From assembly GCF_016461825.1 (NCBI RefSeq), contig NZ_JAEMNU010000011.1, positions 10,762 through 55,322 of the forward strand: DNA of 44,561 bases, in the 5' to 3' direction. Shown piece after piece: positions 37,159 through 44,561 of this stretch (position 1 is its first letter; every line of letters begins with the position of its first letter). The notes beneath the pieces were generated by a model. The model made no database searches. It was not told where the DNA came from and saw only the letters and a list, made by a program, of their open reading frames with translations. Both the position numbers and the translations under genes were made by a program. Origin of the DNA: Rugamonas violacea (GTDB taxonomy: Bacteria > Pseudomonadota > Gammaproteobacteria > Burkholderiales > Burkholderiaceae_D).

Positions 37159-38220
37159 ATGACAATCAAAATTTCTATCGACTGCATGGGCGGAGATCAT
37201 GGCCCGTCGGTCACCATTCCCGCCGCAATTTCCTTCGTAAACAGTGAACCGGACGCCGAGCTGATCCTTGTCGGCCTGGAAGACGTCATCCGCGCCGAGC
37301 TCAAGAAGCACCACGCCGAGGCGCATCCGCGCCTGTCCGTGCTGCACGCTTCCGAGCAGGTGTTGATGGACGATCCGCTCGAAGTGGCCCTGCGCCGCAA
37401 GAAGGATTCGTCGATGCGCGTCGCCATCGAGCAGGTCAAGGACGGCAAGGCGCAGGCCTCGGTTTCGGCCGGCAACACCGGCGCCCTGATGGCCGTGGCC
37501 CGCTACGTCCTCAAGACCATGGCCGGCGTCGACCGTCCCGCCATCTGCAGCATCATGCCCAACGAAAAAGACGGCCCGACGTATATGCTGGACCTGGGCG
37601 CCAACGTCGACTGCGAGTCGCACCACCTGCACCAGTTCGCCATCATGGGTTCGGTGCTGGTCGGCGCGATGGAGAACATCGCCCGGCCGACCATCGGCCT
37701 GCTCAACGTCGGCACCGAGGACATCAAGGGCAACGAGGTGGTCAAGCAGACCGCCAAGCTGTTGCAGGCCGACCACGAGCGCGGCGCCCTGAACTACCAC
37801 GGCAACGTCGAGGGCAACGACATCTTCAAGGGCACGGTCGACATCGTCGTCTGCGACGGCTTCGTCGGCAACGTCACCCTGAAGGCGGTCGAGGGCGTGG
37901 CCCGCTTCATGGGCAACACCCTGCGCAGCGAATTCAAGCGTAACATCTTCACCATGCTCGCCGCCCTGATCGGCATGGGTGCGCTCAAATCGATCAAGGC
38001 CAAGTTCAATCCGGCCCGCTACAACGGCGCCAGTTTCCTCGGCCTGCGCGGCCTGGTGTTCAAGAGCCACGGCAGCGCCGACGCATATTCCTTTGAATGG
38101 GCGATCAAGCGAGCGTATGATGCTGCAAAAAATGACGTGCTGGCACATCTGTCGACCATGATCGCTGAACTGATGCCGCGCGACCCGGTAGCACCGGAAT
38201 TACCCAGCTCAACTATTTAG
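37159..38220 (+). CDS. plsX: Phosphate acyltransferase PlsX
   Basis: The 353-aa enzyme makes acyl-phosphate from acyl-ACP, the first step feeding PlsY in phospholipid synthesis. Family motifs are [19 protein letters not shown] at the start, [15 protein letters not shown] near residue 97, [39 protein letters not shown] and the end region [20 protein letters not shown]. It lies directly upstream of fabH (16 bases), the usual order, and shares substrate acyl-ACP with the fab genes. Confidence 0.97.
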   Translation: MTIKISIDCMGGDHGPSVTIPAAISFVNSEPDAELILVGLEDVIRAELKKHHAEAHPRLSVLHASEQVLMDDPLEVALRRKKDSSMRVAIEQVKDGKAQASVSAGNTGALMAVARYVLKTMAGVDRPAICSIMPNEKDGPTYMLDLGANVDCESHHLHQFAIMGSVLVGAMENIARPTIGLLNVGTEDIKGNEVVKQTAKLLQADHERGALNYHGNVEGNDIFKGTVDIVVCDGFVGNVTLKAVEGVARFMGNTLRSEFKRNIFTMLAALIGMGALKSIKAKFNPARYNGASFLGLRGLVFKSHGSADAYSFEWAIKRAYDAAKNDVLAHLSTMIAELMPRDPVAPELPSSTI

Positions 38221-38236
38221 TGGACGGTAGAACGGC

Positions 38237-39223
38237 ATGACTTTGTACAGCAAAATTATCGGTACCGGCAGCTATCTGCCTGAAAAGCGTGTGACCAACC
38301 AGGAGTTGACCGAGCAGTTGGCGGCCAAGGGCATCGAAACCTCGGACGAGTGGATCGTCTCGCGCAGCGGCATCTCGGCGCGCCATTACGCCGAGCCGGA
38401 GCAGAAGTCCTCCGACCTGGCCGTGCACGCGGCCCGCCGTGCGCTCGACATGGCCGGCCTGCAGCCCGACGATATCGACCTGATCGTCGTCGCCAGCTCG
38501 ACGCCGGACTTCTTCGGCAGCTTCCCCAGCACCGCCTGCATCGTCCAGCGCAAGCTGGGCATGAGCAACAATTGCGCGGCGGTCGACGTGCAGGCCGTCT
38601 GCAGCGGCTTCGTCTACGCCGTCGCCACCGCCGACAGCTTCATCAAGTCCGGCGCGCATAAAAAAGTGCTGGTGATCGGCGCCGAAGTGTTCTCGCGCAT
38701 CCTCAATTTCGACGACCGCGGCACCTGCGTGCTGTTCGGCGACGGCGCCGGCGCCATCATCCTGGGCGCCTCCGCCGAGCCGGGCATTCTGGCGACCAAG
38801 TTGCACGCCGACGGACGCCACGCCGACATCCTCAGCGTTCCCGGCAGTGTCGCCGGCGGCGCCGTCGCCGGCAGCGCCTTCCTCTACATGGACGGCCCGG
38901 CGGTGTTCAAGCTGGCCGTCTCGGTGTTGGAGAAGGTCGCCCACGAGGCGCTGGAACAGGCCGGCATGAGCGCCGACCAGCTCGACTGGCTGATCCCGCA
39001 CCAGGCCAACATCCGCATCATGAACAGCACCGCCAAGAAACTCGGCTTGCCGCTGGAAAAGATGGTGGTCACCGTCGACCAGCACGGCAACACCTCGGCC
39101 GCCTCGATCCCCTTGGCGCTGGACATCGCCGTGCGCGATGGCCGCATCAAGAAGGGCGACAATGTGATGATGGAAGGGGTCGGCGGCGGCTTCACCTGGG
39201 GCGCTGTCCTGGTGAGGATGTAA
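38237..39223 (+). CDS. fabH: Beta-ketoacyl-ACP synthase III
   Basis: The 328-aa enzyme starts fatty-acid synthesis by condensing acetyl-CoA with malonyl-ACP. The active-site cysteine is Cys122 in [13 protein letters not shown]. The catalytic His is in [13 protein letters not shown] and the Asn in GNTSAAS. The C-terminal [14 protein letters not shown] is family-standard. It follows plsX with 16 bases between. The distance to the next gene, fabD, is 329 bases, which is unusual for this operon and holds a palindromic repeat. Confidence 0.98.
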   Translation: MTLYSKIIGTGSYLPEKRVTNQELTEQLAAKGIETSDEWIVSRSGISARHYAEPEQKSSDLAVHAARRALDMAGLQPDDIDLIVVASSTPDFFGSFPSTACIVQRKLGMSNNCAAVDVQAVCSGFVYAVATADSFIKSGAHKKVLVIGAEVFSRILNFDDRGTCVLFGDGAGAIILGASAEPGILATKLHADGRHADILSVPGSVAGGAVAGSAFLYMDGPAVFKLAVSVLEKVAHEALEQAGMSADQLDWLIPHQANIRIMNSTAKKLGLPLEKMVVTVDQHGNTSAASIPLALDIAVRDGRIKKGDNVMMEGVGGGFTWGAVLVRM

Positions 39224-39276
39224 TGGCTTACTTCTGCTCGGCAGGACGGGGCCCGGATGTAATTTTCCGGAAGTAA

Positions 39277-39296
39277 TTTAGAATTAGAATTCTAAA
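39277..39296 (+). repeat. Perfect 9-bp inverted repeat in the fabH-fabD gap
   Basis: Arms TTTAGAATT and AATTCTAAA with only AG between form an AT-only-like palindrome of 20 bp in GC-rich surroundings. It is too AT-rich for a terminator and could be a protein-binding site or an end of an inserted segment. Confidence 0.65.
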
Positions 39297-39380
39297 GGCG
39301 CCCGTCCAGCTTGCTTCGGCCCGCGTCCGATGTCATGTTGACAAGCCCGCCAGCGGGCGGGCGCCGCAGGAAGCCGGAAC

Positions 39381-39525
39381 ACCGACTGAACAGAATGCTG
39401 TTAAGTTTAGGCGCCGGCGGCCACACCGGCACCCAAAGGCAGAGAGCCGGGGTCAGACCCGCTGGGTCCGACCCCAGATTTTCGCCTGTGGGTTTGCTAA
39501 ACTGAACGGCACTACCGACTGAACA
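39381..39525 (+). repeat. Palindromic repeat copy 4 with flanking 12-bp direct repeats
   Basis: Core arms GGGGTCAGACCC (39449-39460) and GGGTCCGACCCC (39464-39475) pair with a single A/C mismatch around GCT. The left flank GGCGCCGGCGGCCAC starts at 39410 and the right flank TTTTCGCCTGTGGG ends near 39492. The direct repeats ACCGACTGAACA occur at 39381-39392 and 39514-39525, 121 bases apart. The rest of the 329-base fabH-fabD gap holds the inverted repeat at 39277 and GC-rich short hairpins; no gene. Confidence 0.8.
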
Positions 39526-39552
39526 CAGACAACACAGAGATGGAATCTCAGC

Positions 39553-40494
39553 ATGACTAAATTTGCATTTGTTTTCCCCGGCCAAGGCTCGCAAGCGATC
39601 GCGATGCTCGACGGCTTCGCCGGCAACCCGGTGGTCGAGCAGACCGTCGCCGAGGCGTCCGACGCCTTGCAGTTCGACCTGGGCAAGCTGATCGCCGAGG
39701 GGCCGAAGGAAGAGTTGGACCTGACCAGCAACACCCAGCCGGTGATGCTGACCGCCGCCGTGGCCGTCTACCGCGCCTGGCTGGCGGCCGGCGGCGCGCT
39801 GCCGAGCGTGGTCGCCGGCCACAGCCTGGGCGAGTATTCGGCCCTGGTGGCCGCCGGTGTGATCGCCTTCAAGGACGCCGTGCCGCTGGTGCGCTTCCGC
39901 GCCCAGGCGATGCAGGAGGCGGTGCCGGTCGGCCAGGGCAGCATGGCCGTGGTGCTCGGCCTGTCCGACGAGGACGTGCGCGCCGCCTGCCTCGAGGCGG
40001 CCGCCGCCGCGCCGGGCCTGGTGGTCGAGCCGGTCAACTTCAACGCGCCGGCCCAGGTGGTCATCGCCGGCCACACGGCCGCCGTCGAGCGCGCCTGCGA
40101 ACTGGCCAAGGCCAAGGGCGCCAAGCGCGCCATGAAGCTGCCGGTGTCGGCGCCGTTCCACTCCTCGCTGCTCAAGCCGGCCTCGGACCGTCTGCGCGAC
40201 TACATGGCCGAGCTGCACTTCGCCGCGCCGCAGATCGCCCTGATCAACAACGTCGACGTCGCCGTGCTGAACGATCCGGCCAGCATCAAGGACGCCCTGG
40301 TGCGCCAGGCGGCCAGCCCGGTGCGCTGGGTCGAGACCATGCAAAAGGTGGCGGCCGAAGGCATCACCCAGGTGGTCGAATGCGGCCCCGGCAAGGTGTT
40401 GATGGGGCTGGCCAAACGCATCGACCCGAACCTGGTGGGCGACGCCATCGTCGACCAGGCCTCGCTCGAACGAGTGCTGAGTTTGCTCAAGTAA
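39553..40494 (+). CDS. fabD: Malonyl-CoA-ACP transacylase
   Basis: The 313-aa enzyme loads malonyl onto ACP. It begins KFAFVFPGQGSQAIAML, the family N-terminal motif, and the nucleophile Ser91 is in GHSLGEYSALVAAG. QAMQEAVPVGQGSMAVVLGL and the catalytic His region LPVSAPFHSSLLKPA follow. The end, VVECGPGKVLMGLAKRI, is conserved. Its ATG is preceded by the long fabH spacer that includes repeat copy 4, so it might need its own promoter or read-through from plsX-fabH. Confidence 0.97.
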   Translation: MTKFAFVFPGQGSQAIAMLDGFAGNPVVEQTVAEASDALQFDLGKLIAEGPKEELDLTSNTQPVMLTAAVAVYRAWLAAGGALPSVVAGHSLGEYSALVAAGVIAFKDAVPLVRFRAQAMQEAVPVGQGSMAVVLGLSDEDVRAACLEAAAAAPGLVVEPVNFNAPAQVVIAGHTAAVERACELAKAKGAKRAMKLPVSAPFHSSLLKPASDRLRDYMAELHFAAPQIALINNVDVAVLNDPASIKDALVRQAASPVRWVETMQKVAAEGITQVVECGPGKVLMGLAKRIDPNLVGDAIVDQASLERVLSLLK

Positions 40495-40553
40495 GACCGG
40501 CTGGCGCCGTGGCGCCGACTGGTGCAGTATGATTAATTACGTTAAGGACTTTC

Positions 40554-41300
40554 ATGAATCTGCAAAATCAAGTCGCCCTGGTCACGGGCGCGTCGCGCGG
40601 CATCGGTAAGGCGATCGCGCAGGAACTGGCGCGCCAGGGTGCGCGCGTGATCGGCACCGCCACCACCGAGTCCGGCGCCGAGGCGATCAGCGCCTATCTG
40701 GCCGAGATCGGCGCCGAGGCCGGCAAGGGCCTGGTGCTCAACGTGACCGACCCGGCGCGCTGCGCCGCCGTCATCGACGAGATCGGCAAGACCTATGGCG
40801 CCGTGGCGATCCTGGTCAACAACGCCGGCATCACCCAGGACCAACTGGCCATGCGCATGAAGGACGAGGAGTGGGACAGCGTCATCGCCACCAACCTGTC
40901 GGCGGTCGGCCGCCTGGCCCGCGGCGTGTTGCGCGGCATGATGAAGGCCAAGGCCGGCCGCATCATCAACATCACCTCGGTGGTGGCCTCGTCGGGCAAC
41001 CCGGGGCAGATGAACTACGCGGCGGCCAAGGCCGGCGTCGAAGGCATGAGCCGCGCGCTGGCGCGCGAGATCGGCAGCCGCAACATCACCGTCAACTGCG
41101 TCGCGCCGGGCTTCATCGACACCGACATGACCAAGTCGCTGGGCGAGGAGCAGCACGCCGCGTTGCTGACGCAAATTCCGCTGGCGCGCCTGGGCAAGCC
41201 CGAGGACGTCGCCGCCGCCGTCGCCTTCCTGGCCTCGCCGCAAGCGGCCTATATCACCGGCAGCACGCTGCACGTGAACGGCGGCATGTACATGAATTGA
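40554..41300 (+). CDS. fabG: 3-oxoacyl-ACP reductase
   Basis: The 248-aa short-chain dehydrogenase reduces beta-ketoacyl-ACP with NADPH. Residues 12-19 read TGASRGIG (cofactor loop), LVNNAGIT follows, Ser is in ITSVVASSGNPGQ, and the catalytic Tyr155/Lys159 pair is in NYAAAKAG. The C-terminus YITGSTLHVNGGMYM is standard. It is 59 bases after fabD. Confidence 0.97.
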   Translation: MNLQNQVALVTGASRGIGKAIAQELARQGARVIGTATTESGAEAISAYLAEIGAEAGKGLVLNVTDPARCAAVIDEIGKTYGAVAILVNNAGITQDQLAMRMKDEEWDSVIATNLSAVGRLARGVLRGMMKAKAGRIINITSVVASSGNPGQMNYAAAKAGVEGMSRALAREIGSRNITVNCVAPGFIDTDMTKSLGEEQHAALLTQIPLARLGKPEDVAAAVAFLASPQAAYITGSTLHVNGGMYMN

Positions 41301-41386
41301 TGTGCCCGGGCGGCTTGAAGCCGCCTGTTCCTGTCATTTAGTAGTGATTTCGGAATATTTAGCAGCAGACACCGAAATTAGTTTTT

Positions 41387-41408
41387 AGGTGCGCAAACCT
41401 GATAAAAT
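41387..41408 (+). promoter_or_regulatory. Possible acpP promoter with small dyad
   Basis: TAAAAT (41403-41408) is a fair -10 hexamer 37 bases before the acpP ATG; its -35 is weak. Just upstream AGGT (41387-41390) and ACCT (41397-41400) form a short dyad around GCGCAA. Separate strong expression of acpP is common in bacteria. Confidence 0.4.
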
Positions 41409-41444
41409 GCGCGCTTTCCGTAACAAACATAATGGAGCCATAAC

Positions 41445-41684
41445 ATGTCGGATATCGAACAACGCGTAAAGAAAATCGTCGCTGAACAACTGGGCGTCGC
41501 CGAAGCGGACATCAAAATCGAATCGTCGTTCGTCGACGACCTCGGCGCCGATTCGCTCGACACCGTTGAGCTGGTGATGGCCCTGGAAGACGAGTTCGAA
41601 ATGGAAATCCCGGACGAACAAGCCGAGAAGATCACCACCGTGCAGCAAGCGATCGACTACGCTACTGCCCACGTCAAGGCCTAA
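41445..41684 (+). CDS. acpP: Acyl carrier protein
   Basis: The 79-aa protein carries the growing acyl chain on 4'-phosphopantetheine. Attachment Ser37 lies in [21 protein letters not shown]. The protein is acidic and of standard size. A GGAG site lies upstream of the ATG, 144 bases after fabG. Confidence 0.98.
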   Translation: MSDIEQRVKKIVAEQLGVAEADIKIESSFVDDLGADSLDTVELVMALEDEFEMEIPDEQAEKITTVQQAIDYATAHVKA

Positions 41685-41713
41685 GCCTGTCCGATCGACT
41701 CCAGGAGAATCGC

Positions 41714-42961
41714 TTGAGCCGTTCTAAAAACCGTCGTGTCGTGATTACTGGCCTGGGTTGCGTTTCACCCGTCGGCAACACCGTTGCCGAAGCGTGGGGC
41801 GCCATCACCGAGGGCAAGTCGGGCATCGCCAACATCACCAAGTTTGATGCGCAGCCCTTCAGCACCCACTTCGCCGGCGAAGTCAAAGGCTTCAACATCG
41901 AGGATTACATCCCCGCCAAAGAAGCCCGTCATATGGATACCTTCATCCATTACGGCATGGCCGCCGGCATCCAGGCGGTGCAGGATTCCGGCCTGGTCGT
42001 GACCGAGGAAAACGCCGACCGCATCGGCGTGATCATCGGTTCGGGCATCGGCGGCCTGCCGCTGATCGAAGAAACCAAGCAAGACTACGACAAGCGCGGT
42101 CCGCGCCGTATCTCGCCGTTCTTCGTGCCCGCCTCGATCATCAACATGATCTCCGGCAACCTGTCGATCAAGTACGGCATGCGCGGTCCCAACCTGTCGA
42201 TCGTGACGGCCTGCACCACCGGCCTGCACAGCATCGGCGCGGCGGGGCGTCTGATTGAGTACGGCGATGCCGACGTCATGATCGCCGGCGGCGCGGAAGC
42301 GACCGTCTCGCCGCTGGGCCTGGGCGGCTTCGCCTCGGCCCGCGCGCTGTCGACCCGCAACGACGACCCGGCGGCCGCCTCGCGGCCGTGGGACGCCGAG
42401 CGTGACGGCTTCGTGCTGGGCGAGGGCGCCGGCGTGATGGTGCTCGAAGAGTACGAACACGCCAAGGCGCGCGGCGCCAAGATCTACGCCGAGCTGCTCG
42501 GTTTTGGGATGAGCGCTGACGCTTATCACATGACCTCGCCGCTGGAGGATGGCAGTGGCGGCAGCAAGTCCGTCATCGCCGCGCTGGCCAACGCCGGCAT
42601 CAATCCCGATCAGGTGCAGTACCTCAACGCCCACGGCACGTCGACCCCGCAAGGCGACGTGGCGGAAGTGAAGGGGATCAAGCGCACCTTCGGTGCCCAC
42701 GTCAAGAATTTGGTGGTCAACTCGACCAAGTCGATGACCGGCCATTTGCTGGGCGGCGCCGGCGGTCTGGAAGCGGTGTTTACGGTGCTGGCGGTACACC
42801 ACCAGGTGTCGCCGCCGACCATCAACCTGCACAACCCGGACCCGGATTGTGATCTGGACTTCTGCGCCAACGTGGCGCGGCCGATGAAGATCGAGTATGC
42901 GGTGAAGAACTCGTTCGGTTTCGGCGGCACCAACGGTAGCCTCGTGTTCGGAAAAGTTTGA
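41714..42961 (+). CDS. fabF: Beta-ketoacyl-ACP synthase II
   Basis: The 415-aa enzyme elongates acyl-ACP. It begins [21 protein letters not shown] after a TTG start at 41714 with AGGAG eight bases upstream. The nucleophile Cys167 is in [15 protein letters not shown]; the two catalytic His are in [12 protein letters not shown] and [12 protein letters not shown]. The end [14 protein letters not shown] is typical. It is 29 bases after acpP. Confidence 0.97.
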   Translation: MSRSKNRRVVITGLGCVSPVGNTVAEAWGAITEGKSGIANITKFDAQPFSTHFAGEVKGFNIEDYIPAKEARHMDTFIHYGMAAGIQAVQDSGLVVTEENADRIGVIIGSGIGGLPLIEETKQDYDKRGPRRISPFFVPASIINMISGNLSIKYGMRGPNLSIVTACTTGLHSIGAAGRLIEYGDADVMIAGGAEATVSPLGLGGFASARALSTRNDDPAAASRPWDAERDGFVLGEGAGVMVLEEYEHAKARGAKIYAELLGFGMSADAYHMTSPLEDGSGGSKSVIAALANAGINPDQVQYLNAHGTSTPQGDVAEVKGIKRTFGAHVKNLVVNSTKSMTGHLLGGAGGLEAVFTVLAVHHQVSPPTINLHNPDPDCDLDFCANVARPMKIEYAVKNSFGFGGTNGSLVFGKV

Positions 42962-43005
42962 ACTTTTTAGCGCCCGCCCTGGTCGAACGGGGTGAGCGCT
43001 GATTC

Positions 43006-43052
43006 GGTGCCCGCATTCGCGGGCACCTGAATTGCCCGGCCTTCGCGGCCGG
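43006..43052 (+). terminator. Two hairpins after fabF
   Basis: GGTGCCCGC and GCGGGCACC (43006-43014, 43019-43027) form a perfect 9-bp stem with an ATTC loop. A second stem CCGGCC/GGCCGG (43036-43041, 43047-43052) follows, with a six-T run 12 bases further. This probably ends the fab transcript, although the T run is displaced. Confidence 0.5.
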
Positions 43053-43101
43053 CGCTTCCAGTAGTTTTTTCCCTTTTTGCATTATCCACTGTCGCTGAGT
43101 C

Positions 43102-43521
43102 ATGTCGATCGCGGTGTCCGTCGTCGTTCGTCCGTCGGCCTGTTTGCGCCTGTCGCATACCGCCGTGTGCGTTTGCGTCATGGCCGCGTCCGCCTTGTGC
43201 CCGGCTTGGAGTTGGGCTGCCGTGTGTCTGCTGGGTGGGGCGGTCGGACTGCTCTTGCCGCCGCGCCAGCCTATGCTGAGCAGGCTTGATATTTCCGCTG
43301 TCGGACAAATTCGGCTGACGGTATACCAACAGACAGGGGCCTTCAGCGTCGCCGAACCGGTTGTCTTGCTGGCCGGATCGACGCTGTGGCCGGGCTTGCT
43401 GTTGCTGCGTCTGCGCCATGCCGATGGCCGGGTGACGACGTTGGCGGTGGCGCCCGGCGCGCGGCTGCGTGGATTGGTGGTGGCGTGTCGTGCCATCGCC
43501 GCGCGCGGCGTTGAGCAATAA
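43102..43521 (+). CDS. YgfX-like membrane protein
   Basis: The 139-aa protein has two hydrophobic segments (about residues 20-36 and 38-53) followed by a beta-rich soluble part with LTVYQQTGAFSVAEPVVLLAGSTLWPGLLLLRL and a short end. This layout and its place between fabF and rpoE fit the YgfX/CptA-like family, small inner-membrane proteins, but sequence motifs are weak. The N-terminus is Cys/Val-rich. The start ATG at 43102 has no strong ribosome site. It probably co-occurs with the envelope-stress genes. Confidence 0.6.
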   Translation: MSIAVSVVVRPSACLRLSHTAVCVCVMAASALCPAWSWAAVCLLGGAVGLLLPPRQPMLSRLDISAVGQIRLTVYQQTGAFSVAEPVVLLAGSTLWPGLLLLRLRHADGRVTTLAVAPGARLRGLVVACRAIAARGVEQ

Positions 43522-43644
43522 AAAAAATGCAGAAACCGTGAACTTATTGCAGTGGGCTAACTCTATAGCTGTATGGGGGCCGTTTCAGTTCAGCGAAACC
43601 GCCGCCGCGGGCGCCCACGCTGCAGGCCACCAAGGATATCGGGA

Positions 43645-44247
43645 GTGACAACAGAACGTGAGTGTGATCAGCTGCTGGTCGACAGGGTCCGGGCAGGTGA
43701 GAGGCAGGCATTCGATTTGCTGGTGTCGAAATACCAGCGACGCTTGATGCGTTTGGTGTCGCGCATCGTGCATGATCCGGCGGAGGCCGAAGATGTGGTA
43801 CAGGAGACGTTCATCAAGGCATACCGCGCGCTGCGCCACTTCCGTGGCGAGTCGGCCTTTTACACTTGGCTGTACCGCATCGGCATCAACACGGCGAAGA
43901 ACTTCCTCATCAACCAGGGCCGCCGCACGCCGACCTCGACCGAGACCGACGCCGAGCAGGCCGAGGTGTTCGAGGACGGCGACCATCTGCGCGACATCAA
44001 TACGCCGGAGTCGCTGTTGGCCAGCAAGCAGATCGCCCAGACCGTCAACGCCGCCATGGATGCTTTGCCGGTCGACCTGCGCACCGCCATCGCGCTGCGC
44101 GAGATCGAGGGCCTGAGCTACGAGGAGATCTCGGCGATCATGGCCTGTCCGATCGGCACCGTGCGCAGCCGTATTTTCCGGGCGCGCGAGGTGATCGCGG
44201 AGAAATTGCGCCCCTTGTTGGATTTGCCGATTGACAAGCGCTGGTAG
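43645..44247 (+). CDS. rpoE: ECF sigma factor RpoE
   Basis: The 200-aa protein is the extracytoplasmic stress sigma factor. Region 2 is AEDVVQETFIKAYRALRHFRGESAFYTWLYRIGINTAKNFL; region 4 is ALPVDLRTAIALREIEGLSYEEISAIMACPIGTVRSRIFRAR. The GTG at 43645 is preferred since AAGGA lies eight bases before it and the usual protein begins near DQLLVDRVRAGE; a longer frame from 43573 would add 24 basic residues. It is followed by rseA at 75 bases, the usual pair. Confidence 0.95.
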   Translation: MTTERECDQLLVDRVRAGERQAFDLLVSKYQRRLMRLVSRIVHDPAEAEDVVQETFIKAYRALRHFRGESAFYTWLYRIGINTAKNFLINQGRRTPTSTETDAEQAEVFEDGDHLRDINTPESLLASKQIAQTVNAAMDALPVDLRTAIALREIEGLSYEEISAIMACPIGTVRSRIFRAREVIAEKLRPLLDLPIDKRW

Positions 44248-44322
44248 GGCGGCAATCATCGAAGCGATGCACTTCGGCATCGCACGGCGTGAACTGTTGG
44301 CATAGACCTGGCTGGAAACGTG

Positions 44323-44561
44323 ATGGATACCCTGAAGAGTCTGCATGAAAACATTTCGGCGCTGGCCGACGGCGAGCTGCCCGACAGCGAACTGGAGTTG
44401 ACGCTGGCCGCCTTGAACGACGCCGAGGGGCGCCTGGCCTGGCAGACCTACCATCTGATCGGCGACATGTTGCGCGGCGCCGAGGCGCTGCCGGGCGCCG
44501 CCTTCGCGGCGCGCCTGGCCGCCCGCCTGGCGGCCGAGGACGAGGCGGCCGCCGCCGCCGC
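44323..44561 (+). CDS. rseA: Anti-sigma factor RseA, N-terminal part
   Basis: The visible 79 codons read MDTLKSLHENISALADGELPD, then LELTLAALND and AWQTYHLIGDMLRG, the N-terminal sigma-binding domain of RseA-type proteins that hold RpoE at the membrane. The gene runs off the window end, so its transmembrane helix is not visible. An in-frame GTG sits directly before the ATG at 44320. Position after rpoE supports the call. Confidence 0.88.
   Translation, partial: MDTLKSLHENISALADGELPDSELELTLAALNDAEGRLAWQTYHLIGDMLRGAEALPGAAFAARLAARLAAEDEAAAAA

Overview
The window is GC-rich chromosomal DNA from a betaproteobacterium, most likely an Oxalobacteraceae member of the Massilia/Duganella/Janthinobacterium type. 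The main support is the order YceF-type maf, yceD-rpmF-plsX-fabH-fabD-fabG-acpP-fabF, a YgfX-like gene, rpoE, rseA. The protein sequences and a palindromic intergenic repeat scattered through the window fit the same assignment; the genus is inferred. No prophage, insertion sequence, CRISPR array or resistance island was seen. The window is mostly core genome, with small unknown genes and unusual intergenic structure.

Layout. Positions 70-5425 hold an SGNH hydrolase, the initiator tRNA with its own promoter and terminator, a class I methyltransferase, and a run of poorly known genes: a 318-aa hypothetical, a CxxC/CxC mini-protein, a SprA-type HEQAH metalloprotease and a 51-aa protein. Positions 5472-13424 (minus strand) carry the SbcCD nuclease and a PAS-GGDEF diguanylate cyclase. 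Positions 13693-18795 (plus strand) carry a YcaQ-type DNA glycosylase coupled to a DUF2804 protein, then a Pat-type lysine acetyltransferase. Positions 18925-25843 carry an Ala-rich helical protein, a DUF349 protein coupled to moaE, and clpB with stacked sigma70- and sigma32-like promoters. Positions 25840-28497 carry an AraC regulator divergent from an MFS transporter, then an RraA-like protein. Isocitrate lyase (28936-30234) follows a long palindrome-rich regulatory region. Positions 30363-34350 carry two small overlapping unknown genes behind a terminator-like hairpin, a periplasmic solute-binding protein, RlmJ, and an EAL-HDOD protein with two hairpins in its probable mRNA leader.

Positions 34436-44561 are the lipid and envelope block. 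Two genes on the minus strand (an RsmI-related methylase and maf) are followed on the plus strand by yceD, rpmF, plsX, fabH, fabD, fabG, acpP and fabF. Together the plsX/fab genes build acyl-ACP and pass it to phospholipid synthesis. The block then runs into the envelope-stress sigma factor RpoE and its anti-sigma RseA, which is cut by the window edge.

The most notable non-coding signals are four. (1) A roughly 90-110 bp palindromic repeat is present in four complete copies and one partial copy. Its hairpin arms show compensatory base changes, and one copy lies inside the fab operon between 12-bp direct repeats. (2) A long-range stem enclosing a second hairpin fills the yceD-rpmF spacer. (3) Two tandem perfect hairpins lie directly after the likely transcription start of the EAL-HDOD gene. 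(4) A terminator-like hairpin abuts the ribosome binding site of the two-gene unknown cassette. All function statements are from motifs read by eye; no database search was run.
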